Shown: positions 38,481 through 48,283 of the stretch, one piece after another | Layout of the letters: each line of letters begins with the position of its first letter | Position numbering within the stretch: position 1 is the first letter of the stretch | Notes under the pieces: model-generated | The model's input: only the letters and a program-made list of their open reading frames with translations | Database searches by the model: none | What the model was told of the DNA's origin: nothing | Translations under genes and position numbers: made by a program | Origin: Ziziphus jujuba | Lineage: Eukaryota > Streptophyta > Magnoliopsida > Rosales > Rhamnaceae | Length of the DNA: 64,000 nt | Direction: 5' to 3' | Assembly: GCF_031755915.1 (NCBI RefSeq) | Contig: NC_083382.1 | Span: 10,719,501-10,783,500 of the forward strand

Positions 38481-39547
38481 ATTCTGTTTTCTTTCTTAGA
38501 AGTTTAGTATGAAAAAAAGCTTGTACAAACTTTTGTAATTGTAAGCATATAACAATTGGGTAGACACATTTTGTGTTTAATGCTTCTCGGACGATACTTG
38601 GTTTAGAAATGGATGTTCAGAGATTTACTACCCCGTACCACTTGACTAGATTACAAAAGAATTTCCACGAAAAACAGCCTGCCCAAATTTACCATTTTAC
38701 AGAGTAGAAAATATAAATAACAAGTTAAAAAATAATAATAATAAATAAATAAATAAATAAAGAAGAGCTATAACATCATAAGCAGTAAAGTAGAATTGAA
38801 GAATGGAAGACACATTGCGTTCTTTTACTCAAAAGAATAAGATCATCTCTGATGGCATGCTATTTGGGCAGTGCCATTTTTAAAATATAACATTTTTCTT
38901 CCATCTAGAGCATTTTTTTATGGTAAACTTCATTTTGGCATTGTTATTTTTATAATTTAATATTGGCATGAGTTTTTCCACGAAAAATTTCAATATTAAT
39001 GCTAAATTTTAACTTATTTTTTAATGATAAATATTAAAAAATAACAATGCAATATTTTATATTTTATTGAATGGCAGTTGAACCCACTTTTAAGTATTAT
39101 TTTTCCAAATTAGAACGAAATATTAACTAATTTATTGAATAACACAGAACCACATACTTTATGAAAGTAGAGCTCAGTGACGAATTTGCCAATTGCAAAT
39201 TTAATGCCAAATTTCGCACTAAAAATTGCATAGGCAAAATTTGTCACTTGTCTTTGGAAAAGCAAAAAGGTGCTTATATGCTACAATTTCACAATGCAAT
39301 GTCAAAATAACGTTCCAGTGGAGAATAACAGGCATTGCAAAATTGAGCCCCCACGTTCGTAAAGTATGTGAATCCATGTCATTTAACAAATTAATTAATA
39401 TTATTTTGTTTTTAATCGGTAAGAAATAATTAAAAAGTAAGTTCCATTATTATTTAATAAAATTTAATTTAACATTTGTCAAAAACAATCAAAAAATAAA
39501 TATTATTTAATTTTATAATCATTGTCATCTAAATGAAGCATATGCCT
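38481..39547. other. AT-rich spacer between the ADA2 pseudogene and copy B
   Basis: Contains an (ATAA)n stretch near 38735-38760 and otherwise AT-rich DNA with no recognised gene or repeat. Confidence 0.45.
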
Positions 39548-39900
39548 TGTCTCACTAACGTATTGACAATCTTTCAAATCCTTTGTAAAACTACAAGGAC
39601 TAAGCAAGACAGACACGGCCCAAGGTATCTCTGGGCCCTAACGCTATCTCAATAGGGTCGGATATCTAGATTTGGACCGGACAAACATAAACGACGTCGT
39701 TGATGACAATGATTTGAGTCTGCTTTGTAACTTTATCAGAAATATTTTAATTTGGAGATCACCGGGAGGATTGATTCTGATACTATTAAGCAAATGATGC
39801 TTCCAAGGTGTGGTCTTCCTGATGTTGTTCACAGGGCTAGTGGTCAACATATAAGACATAGTTATGATATGATGAATTTCTTCGACAGGCTTTCATAATT
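39548..39900 (+). pseudogene. Metalloproteinase propeptide pseudogene (copy B)
   Basis: Matches the copy A frame at 26640-27000: CTACAAGGACTAAGCAAG, AACGACGTCGTTGATGAC, CAAATGATGCTTCCAAGGTG. The cysteine-switch segment is still readable (PRCGLPDVVH). In-frame stops and indels break the frame, for example the shortened GATGACAATGATTTGAGTC. It lacks the signal peptide start and the catalytic domain. Confidence 0.88.
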
Positions 39901-40779
39901 TTTTTAGTTTAATTTCTATGGTAATTGCGATGGAAATTATATATGGATTTTCTTTCTCAAACTGTTGGAATTAATCATTGCAATGGAGATAAAAGTGGGT
40001 AATAACCATATTAACGGATAATTCTTCTCAAGGAATAGATATTTTTCCATTTATACACAATTATTATTGTTGTTGTTGTTATTATTATTATTATTATTAT
40101 TATTTGAAAATATACAACAGGGTCAAATGCGTTCTTCGAAGAAGTCCTGCTATTTAATTTTATATTTTTTCTGCATTCATTTTGGTATATGGATTGATTA
40201 TCACTTTAGTACGTAAATATGATTTAATCTACAAATAGGAACAATTAGTAATAATGCCCTTTTCTGGTTGAATATGAACGATCAAGTTTTCAAAAGGATA
40301 ACAACCATATCATGAGGCCGGGACGATAATATCTCAATTAATGGAAACAGGATTATGCAAATTTCCCAAAGACAGAGAGCAATTCCAAGTTCTTTAAGAT
40401 CCACAAATTGGAAACCCTGTAAGAAGTGTGTTATTGCTGATTTTGCTCTGTTGAGCAAATTTGGATGATTCTGTTGTGTGTTCTGTAATGCTACCATGTT
40501 AGATTGGAAAGCCTGAGCATTTGGTGCCATGCTACATAGTGGCAAGACAAAAGTTGCCCAAAACACAAACCAAGACACACACATGATTCATTTGCTAAAC
40601 TATAACCCTTGATGTACAAAATGTAGATATGTCATATTAGAAGCTAAACAAATTCGAGACGAACAAAGCAAAGGGCATGCTCAGTTCATACTTTGATCAT
40701 TCAAAATCTGGGAAGCATAAGTCCCCTGTGTAGTTTTACGAGATAATCCCTACTGTAAGAAAGTGATATACATATATAC

Positions 40780-41690
40780 ATACGTACGTATACACACACA
40801 TATGCTCATATTGTATTTAATTTCACAAAGATTTTCATATACATACATACATATGTGCTCATATTGTATGATTAAGGTACCATGAGAAAGTAAAAGGAAA
40901 AGAAGCAGAAGCAGCAGAGGAAACACAAAAATAAAAAAATAAAAAAAAATTTGTGGTTCAAAGCTCACCATCTCAGGAATTAGAAAATGACAAATTTGAC
41001 ACTACAATAGAACAAAAAAGATATACCTTAACGTTGTCCCTAGTACGAGCATTCTTGTCAATGATAGCTCTTTTGATGTGGGGAGTGCTTGCCAATACCA
41101 GTAGGAACACTACCCTTTCCCTCCAGAAACCTCCTCTCAGCATCCATCTAGTCACAATGCAATGTGAAAAATAAATTCTGAAGTTTATCCATCTAAATCC
41201 AAAGATTTTTTTAACGATAAAGAGAGATTAATCAAACATGTGTGCTTCTCTAGAAAATTTACCAAACAAAAGTTAACAGGATGCCAGGACTCTGATATTA
41301 TACAGAATAGCAGTGAACCACAGGAAGTTAACAGGATGCCAACAATACCCACCTGGAATTAACCTTTATCACACAACCCTCACCAATAACAATGTTGGTA
41401 AAATCAGTATGAAGCAATTTGGATGGAGGCAAATACAGAGATTGGGTGTATATTAGAGTTGAATGGTCATTGAAGCTGTAAAACAAATTAAAGCCAAAAA
41501 CTATGGTCATCCGTACATGCAAAATATGTGATGAACTAGCACTTTATCAAAGAGAATTATACCTTAAGTCTGGCACTGGTTTTTTGGGTTATCCCCAAAA
41601 ATTTGCATTGTAAAAAGCCTCAATTTTACCAATGTCTTCGTCCCAGTAGCCATCATACAAATATTCATGTACCTAAAGAGTTAAAGAAGC
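40780..41690 (-). pseudogene. AGPase small-subunit gene fragment (copy B)
   Basis: Blocks match the intact gene in the same orientation: 41028-41147 corresponds to exon 8 (58844-58963), about 41354-41480 to exon 6, and about 41566-41690 to exon 5. 40800-41027 resembles intron 8. Exon 7 is missing. Single-base and short indels break the frame: GTGGGGAGTG for GTGGGAGC, TTTTTTGGGTT for TTTTTTGGTT, and an extra CGT in the exon 5 block. Confidence 0.9.
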
Positions 41691-41806
41691 AATTCCATGT
41701 CCAAACAAACAGGGGCATCTCTGTTCTCACTATCTGACTACATATATTATTGGTATCGCCATGAACAGTGTATAATATGTATTGCATATATATATATATA
41801 TATCAT

Positions 41807-42290
41807 TGAGTTCATAAAGCAACATATTCATAACAAACACAAACAATCAAGAAACCACTTTTATTGAAACTCAATGAATTACAGGGTCTCATATTCAAAT
41901 GCTCTCTTTTGATCATCTAATCATTATATGGTGCTACGCCGTTCACATGGTGGAGCAGAAAGATATATGAATGAGTTCATAAAGCAACATATTTATAACA
42001 AACACGAACAATCAAGAATCTAGTTTTATTGGAACTCAACGAATTAAAAGGTCTCATATTTAAATGCTCCCTTTTGATAATCTAATCACCATAAAGCTAT
42101 GCCGTGCACATGGTGGAGCAGAAAGATACATCAATGAGTTCGTAAAGCAACATATTCAAAACAAACACAAACAATCAAGAGCCAACTTTTATTGAAACTC
42201 AATGAATTGCAAGGTTTCGCATTCAAATGCTCCCTTTGGATCATCTAATCATCATATATTGTTATGCCATTCACACGTTGGAGCAGAAAC
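41807..42290. repeat. Three tandem units of about 164 bp
   Basis: Units start TGAGTTCATAAAGCAACATA (41807, 41972; third at 42135 with TTCGTAAAG) and end GGAGCAGAAA. They differ by scattered substitutions. Copy A has a single, shorter version at about 28797. The third unit runs into the 3' end of the unidentified ORF on the minus strand, so the array may be a repeated 3' UTR. Confidence 0.88.
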
Positions 42291-42976
42291 AGGGAAGCTT
42301 TTCCACTGAAATTTATGAGGTGCATATTACCTAATACAGCAGTCATGCCAATAGCCTTTTCAATCTGTTCCATTTTTATTTCCCTCTCTGGATTAACAGC
42401 TGGAGAATTACTTGAACCAGGCACTTGAGAAAAGCTAAAGGCTTTGGGAATTGTTGTCTGAAGGTTCGTATTCTGGAGCTTTCTTACTACTAAAGGGCAT
42501 TGAAGGAATAGCCTGCCGTGCTCTTCTTCCTTTCTCGAAGGCATCAATCTAACTCCCTGCAACTCACAGTATATTTCATTTGTATAAACCAGAAAATTCC
42601 CACCTTCTTTATCAACATTTAACCGTACACCAGTGGCCCTATGTCTTTCCACTTTCAGACCATAACATTTCATACAATACGTTGAAGGGATGGGATTTTG
42701 AGCCACAAAATTGGAATCGGTGTACACATTGAAATCATAATTTTCTAGTCTATTAATGCATATTTTGGAAGGCTGTGTGATTTCAATTTTATCAACCATG
42801 TCCCCTAATTTAGATACTTCGAAGCGCCCATTCATATGTGAATTTGAGTGTCTACGACCAGCATGTATAAATTGATTTAACGTCAGCCGCATGCTGCACC
42901 ATTGTCCCACAACCAAATTGGGCTCGCCTAAGAAATCAGCAAGCTTGCATACAAAAGCAAAAACAAGTCCCCTGTC
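42245..42976 (-). CDS. Unidentified protein fragment, about 240 codons open
   Basis: An open frame runs from about 42976 (after a possible acceptor TTCTTGACAG at 42977) to a stop at 42245. The first internal Met gives 223 residues from 42916. Upstream residues FVCKLADFLGEPNLVVGQWC continue the frame, so the true start is elsewhere. Visible features are basic, Asn-rich stretches, a CxxC (CMKC), and a Pro/Ser-rich patch (FSFSQVPGSSNSPA). I do not recognise the family. The likely preceding exon (43000-43096, NWLFNLVKERSKILSKFK) has lost its donor GT (ATAAGC here; GTAAGC in copy A), and mitochondrial DNA is inserted just upstream. It is therefore probably a recent pseudogene with a still-open last exon. 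Confidence 0.5.
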   Translation of the reverse strand, partial: DRGLVFAFVCKLADFLGEPNLVVGQWCSMRLTLNQFIHAGRRHSNSHMNGRFEVSKLGDMVDKIEITQPSKICINRLENYDFNVYTDSNFVAQNPIPSTYCMKCYGLKVERHRATGVRLNVDKEGGNFLVYTNEIYCELQGVRLMPSRKEEEHGRLFLQCPLVVRKLQNTNLQTTIPKAFSFSQVPGSSNSPAVNPEREIKMEQIEKAIGMTAVLGNMHLINFSGKASLFLLQRVNGITIYDD

Positions 42977-43233
42977 AAGAACAATCAGTGAAGTTGGTGA
43001 AGATGTGCTTATCTCAAATGTGGAGCTATCATGGATTTAAACTTCGAGAGAATCTTTGATCTTTCTTTCACTAAGTTGAATAACCAATTCGTCTTGACTA
43101 CTAGAGTAGAGTTGAGTCAAAATGTATGGTATAGCAGCCTTTCCGAGCGAGCCTTTGGGATCTCCTGTAAACCCCCATGATGTGGTAAAGGGAGGATATT
43201 AGGGGAAGTAGTGAGTGGAGATTCCCCTGCAGA

Positions 43234-43267
43234 GAGCTGGATGAGGGGAGACCTTCACGTCCGGTTC
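43234..43267 (+). other. Group II intron domain V (end of nad5 intron 4)
   Basis: A 34-base hairpin: GAGCTGGATGAGG pairs with CCTTCACGTCCGGTTC around a short GGAGA-type loop, leaving a two-base bulge on the 3' arm. This is the standard domain V form. GGAGGGCGGGGATATCCC follows as a domain VI-like hairpin, and the intron ends CCCTAC at 43293, matching the usual terminal AY. Confidence 0.88.
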
Positions 43268-43293
43268 GGAGGGCGGGGATATCCCAACCCTAC

Positions 43294-43428
43294 TATCATT
43301 ATGCCTTTGCAATGTTACTTGGTTCAACTTTATTTGTGACCTTTTCTCGTATGTGGGACTCTCTATCTTCTTGGGTAGATAATCGATTGTCTCTCATTTT
43401 TATAGTGAGTAGTTTTTTTTTTTTATAA
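43294..43428 (+). pseudogene. nad5: Mitochondrial nad5 exon e in a nuclear insertion
   Basis: The 44 codons after the intron end read [17 protein letters not shown], then [14 protein letters not shown], then TAA. This agrees with my recollection of the last exon (exon e) of plant mitochondrial NADH dehydrogenase subunit 5 (complex I, inner membrane). The final residues are a run of Phe codons from a poly(T) tract, unlike normal nad5 ends. Exons a-d are absent. In the nucleus the group II intron could not be spliced, so it is a non-functional remnant. Confidence 0.88.
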
Positions 43429-45754
43429 TAAAAAAGACTGACTTCTTCTTTCTCAAAATTTTGATCTGTTTGCGCTTCCTCCACCTCTGCTTTCCCCCAT
43501 CGGACCCTACTACCTCATAAAGGTGTTGAGATCAAGCATGAGCCTCTTCGAGCTGGGAGCAGTGGATCGATCCGTATACGTTTCAGAATGGAAACTCAAC
43601 CTTCAAAGATTTACCTTGGGGGAGAGATGAACTAACCCCAAGGGATGATCTCGAATTGAAAGTCCAAGGGAGTATGATCCCAATAAAGGTAGGATGGATT
43701 GTCAGGAATGGTAGATGGAGCAAGGCTGCATTGCAGGCTTAAAACACGACACAAGTAGGATGCGCTGAGGCCGAGCTTTCCTCTACTACTCATTGGAGCT
43801 AGCATACGAAATTTCCAGTTGAAGGGTTCAACTATCAGGGCGGCCATTGCGAGCGATATTCACTTTCAAGAGTCATCGAGCCTACGCCTATTTCATTACT
43901 ATCGAAGAGCTCATCAAACAAACAAATAGCTAAGGGATGAGAAAAGGAGGAGGTGGAATTTCAACTAGAACATTTATTACAACATCTTACAACACTTAGT
44001 ATTACAGAAAATGACAGAGAATTCAGTAAGGGGATAGAAGCACATCCTGCACCCGATATGTCAAAGCAGCTTGAAGCCCTGCAACTTGCGCATACTGATG
44101 AAAAGGAAAAAGCATGCCAATTCACACATCGTCCGTAGAGTACCAGAAAACCCCTATGAGCTAACTTTCCATTTGATGGCAAAGAGCAAAGCGGACCTGT
44201 GAAAGTAACATCTTTCACTAATATACAAGGGCTTCTGAGAGGATGTCCTGTTTAAGCAGCAGCCAAGGTGCCAAGACCCGAAAAAGCGGAGACAAGACCC
44301 GTTGTTGACAAAGGAGCCATCAGAATAAGACCCGTAAAGGTCTCATTTTTGACAATAAACATGGGCTTCTGACGTGGCTTCTGAGAGGATTCTTTAATCA
44401 ACCAAAATCAGCAACAGAGTCCTTAATTTCTACCACTTACAAGTTGAGAGATGTTCCATTCCCAATGGCAGAAGAAGGATGCCAGCTGGAAGGACTAGGA
44501 CAAGATATTATTCACTTGGACAGGAGATGCAACACGCTTAGCATCGGAAAGATCCCTCTACATGGGTGTGCTACAAAACTAGGAGAAGAAAAGAACTAAA
44601 CGGACCAATTCCTTTGACCGGTCGTTTTGAGCTTCCAGTTATTTTGGATTGCTAATGTGGTTCGATGACGCCGATGGAAGGAACCACTGGAGATTCATCC
44701 AACTTCGATCCCCTAAAGGCAAGTGCGTAGGCTATAGAATCCCAAATAGAGCTCCTTCAGCTCTAAACAGCTACTGTGCTTATTTTTTCTATCAGCTACT
44801 CGGCCAGCTACTGACCTAATTGGGAGCTTTTCAGTCAAGGCCGTCGGATTTTAAGGTCCTTTCGCAAGGGTCCAGATCATTCCATTGGGGAGAAAGCAGG
44901 AGTCATCCATATATAGTATAGATGAATAGTACCAGTGGCGTCTAGGATGAAGACGGGGAGTGACCGGGTTATAAATAAGTTGGGCAGCAGTGTTCTCACT
45001 TCCAGGAAGACCTACATCTGGGAGGAGAGCGGCAGAAAGAGGTGCTTGTTTCCTTCTCTACAGTGTTGGTTCTAAGACTAGGCGAAGACCGGAGACTAAA
45101 TACGAATCATCAATTCCTTTGACCATTCATTTTGAGCCTCCAATTCTTTTCGAAACGCTAACGAGGTTCAATGACGCCGACGAAGGGAACCAACGAAAAG
45201 GCTCTCAAAGGCAGGTGCGTAGCATAGGCAGACTCTCTCAAATAGGTAAGCAACAGGAAGTAAAGCCCATTCATTGGGGCTGGAAAGCTTCATGAGAACC
45301 TTAGTAGAGCGGTTATAACCCTACTTTATTGGTTCCCTTGAGCCTTCATCATTAACTCAACCTTGCCAGCTTACGGTTGTTCGTTGAAAGGGATGTCGAG
45401 TCCCTGCTGACTGAATAAAAGGCCATGTATAGGTTCGGCAACGGTTGCTGGAAACGAATTCCAGGTGTGTAAGTAGAGACTGGTGTCGAGGAACAAAAAA
45501 TACATCTATAATATCTGTTCGGAACTGTTTGAGTCGTTATTTTAGGTTTGGAACAAACTAACAGAGAATTCGGCGTTATATTCTAATAGTCAGAAAGGTA
45601 CGCATGCAATAACTGGTTTAAGTCTCCTCGCTTAAGGTATACCCCCTCCCCTATTTCTTTTTGCTAAAAATTCATAGGCCTTAAGGTATAATTCAATGTC
45701 AGGTTTATACAATCGGTCCATTAGTAAAACAAAATCATCGCATATTACAACATC

Positions 45755-45976
45755 TCAGATCTTGACTTTGTCAGCAAGGCTTTGTGCCGCGTCCAACCAG
45801 GTGTACTCGTCCCGAAGAATAGCGTAACCAGACCAAGCTTGTAATATAGCAGCTACCTTTAAGCGTATCGTGCCTACCGAATCATTAGGATGTACCTGTG
45901 GCAGGTCTGCTTCATTGAAGTATTCTCTCCTATTGTGAAAGACAGCTCTATTCGCATCTTGCTTGCCAGTCTCCAA
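45755..45976 (-). other. Unidentified frame inside the mitochondrial insertion
   Basis: A 73-codon minus-strand frame with balanced amino-acid use (LKVAAILQAWSGYAI, DEYTWLDAAQSLADKV). It is one of the few frames in the insertion that look protein-like. I cannot assign it, and it may be a fragment of a mitochondrial open reading frame. Confidence 0.3.
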
Positions 45977-46835
45977 GGGGTTAAATATAAAGACTCACTA
46001 CACTGTTCCAATAGCTTTGACTCCCTAACATTGATTTGACTCCCATCCCCGAACCGCAGTTACTATATCTAATCAGATTCCATAACGTACATGTGTATTC
46101 TATCTGCAAAAGAAAGATCTTTTTCAGTTATGGTTCAGCCTCCTAAGCCTAGGCCAGAATAACATTCAAATTCCTTTCCGCCACCGCAAGTTAAAAAAAT
46201 GAAAGAGATGTCGTTACGAAAGCGTCAATTTCAATTAGTTATTTGGGGGGAACAAAAAAAAACCTAGTGGCAGCTTAGGATCCTAAGGAGGTGCCTGCTG
46301 CTAATGCGGACCAACCAACCAGAGAGTTAGGGACAGTCCTGTTATCAGGTGGAAGAAAGCGTACGGCTGGGATTCCAGTTACAGTAGTTGGGAAAGTACG
46401 AGGTACAACACCTAACGTGCGAAACACAAGATGCCATTAGGAAAACCCTCTTCTTGAACCAAGGTTCCATTGCTTTCGACAGCCGATGATGTATGCAAAG
46501 CGTGAAACTAACTATATTGGACTATATATAGTGTTCCAAAGAGCGAGTATACTAAGGTTGGGGCCTTTAGTTGCATTCGAGATTTCATCGTTCTTACTAC
46601 GCCCGGTAGCTTATTAAAATAGTAAGATACCAGCTACTAAGAGGCTTCCTCTGGCAACGACTTTCATTTTTCCAAATATTGAATTCTTACTGGCAAAGCA
46701 GGATAATCCGGTTCTTCATCCCTCGATATAAAGAAGGCAAGAATGATGAGCATTCGGGCCTCTAAAGTAAGATTAAAATGTCCTATTGGATAAGGAGACC
46801 TAAAACACCAGTCAAGGTTTTCAGGCTCCCCCATT

Positions 46836-46995
46836 TTCTCTGATCAATTTCTTGATGTTGAAACACTGCTTTGTAGGTGTTCCTTGCAAGACAGAAGTCA
46901 AAGTTTTGGAGAAGGGACTACGGCTCTGTTATGAGACACCAATTCGTTGTGGTATCTGGCTCAGTTATGAGACACCAATTCGTCTTAGCATCTAC
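46836..46995 (-). pseudogene. Leader-exon remnant of the unidentified gene, first copy
   Basis: On the minus strand the sequence reads KTLTSVLQGTPTKQCFNIKKLI. It pairs with a second copy at 47955-48060 (TLTSLLRGTPTKRFSTKRLM) and with copy A near 30640-30710. The basic, hydroxylated content resembles an organelle-targeting leader. The adjoining phrase GTTATGAGACACCAATTCGT is itself repeated 37 bases apart (46928 and 46965). Confidence 0.5.
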
Positions 46996-47002
46996 ACCAA
47001 AG

Positions 47003-47433
47003 TGTCACGCTCCGTGCAAAAGAGGTGAAAATCTTGAGGTTTGGTCGGAAAGTTCTACACTCTCCATGAATATTCAAGAGAAGCTCGAAAAATTCTAGAA
47101 GATTCAAGATAAATTTAGACTAATATAGATAGGAATCTTTCCAGAATACTCCTTGTAAATATCTAGTAGCATACTCTAGAACCTCATTCAGATGTTTGCC
47201 ATGTGTATATATCTAAAACATTGTATTCTTGTAATAAGTGTCAAGCCCTCTATATAAAGGGTTGGACTTTCATTTGTAGCATATCCAAGTATTCTCCACA
47301 TTCTCTCAAACTCTCCTACTTCCTACTCTTTTAATCTTAGCTTCCGCATTGTGATAGCTTGTGAGCAAGGCTTGCTTAACAAAGGAGATGCTAAGTGCCG
47401 CACGGGAGTGTTGGAAAAGTTAAACCCGTGACA
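47003..47433. mobile_element. Probable solo LTR, 431 bp
   Basis: Starts TGTCACG and ends CGTGACA, a perfect 7-base terminal inverted repeat with TG...CA ends. CAAAG precedes the left end, and CAAAG can be read across the right end (GTGA/CAAAG), consistent with a target-site duplication whose edge is ambiguous. A TATATAAAGG box lies at 47251. No internal retroelement coding region is adjacent, so a solo LTR is the simplest reading. Confidence 0.72.
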
Positions 47434-48283
47434 AAAGACTATTGCTCCCTTTTTCACACTACAGAAATAATATATATTCAACTAACATGAAGGATAAAAT
47501 GAAAAATCAAATGAAATATGATATACAGATTCTGAATTCCTCAGAAGCAGGCATCCAACATGCAGCAACAACATAAGGCAGCACAACTGCAGAGCAAAAC
47601 AACAAACAGTTAGAAAATCCAGCCCAAAAAAAAAGGTTAATTAATAAAAAATGTTACTTAATTATTATTATTTTTTATTTTGCAATAAATAAGAATGATA
47701 TTGAATACTTGAAAAATAATATATATTAAGTTTTAGATTTCAATCATTAATTGAAGTGTCATTTTTTAAAAAATTTGTATATAATGCATTTAGTCTCACT
47801 ATGTTAGTTGATGATGTAGTCTACCTTAACATCTTATTAATATTATCGAAATTACATGTAATCAATAGCATAACTTGAAGACACAATACTCATTCTTTCC
47901 AAAATCTATTACCCTCAGTGATATCTTTCAGACTCGGAAAGAAAATGGGGAAAAAAATAGCTCTCCCCCATTTTCTTTCATCAATCTCTTTGTGCTGAAA
48001 CGCTTTGTGGGTGTTCCTCGTAAGAGAGAAGTCAACGTTTTGGAGAAGGAATATGGTTCACGATTAGGGTTTTGATTCTTTGGGTGTTACTTGGTGACAA
48101 TTTTCGACTCGGGGAAAAAATGGACGTTTGCGTTGCTGAAAGAAAGTTTGATTATCATTGGAAGTGAGCGGGCTCCCGGGGCCTTGTTCCCAATTGTATG
48201 TAGGACACGTGTAATAATATTATTAGTATTATTTTTATATTATATATATTATTATATTATTATTATTATTATATATATTTTTG
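47434..48283. other. Copy B spacer with second leader-exon remnant
   Basis: 47434-47950 is AT-rich with nothing recognised. 47955-48060 (minus strand) repeats the leader-like exon of the unidentified gene (TLTSLLRGTPTKRFSTKRLM). 48200-48275 is a CACGTG-containing repeat unit with an (ATT)n tract, matching 30826-30890 of copy A. Confidence 0.5.

Larger units (their letters stand above)
43100..46835. other. Nuclear insertion of mitochondrial DNA (NUMT), about 3.7 kb
   Basis: Base composition changes visibly to nearly balanced GC, unlike both flanks, and returns to AT-rich nuclear sequence near 46836. The left part holds the 3' end of a group II intron and nad5 exon e. The rest reads like plant mitochondrial intergenic DNA and contains two diverged internal repeats (about 44590-44760 and 45090-45290; both have TTCAATTCCTTTGACC-like and AATGACGCCGA-like phrases). 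Edges are approximate. The insertion splits the unidentified gene of copy B. No complete mitochondrial gene was seen. Confidence 0.88.

Noticed and set aside
40282..40584. 100-codon minus-strand frame inside copy B
   Set aside because: Has a hydrophobic start and a Gln/Asn-rich stretch but no recognised domain; lies in a segment absent from copy A and may be part of an insertion. Not enough to call a gene.
43953..44138. 61-codon frame in the mitochondrial insertion
   Set aside because: Too short and unmatched; left as part of the insertion.
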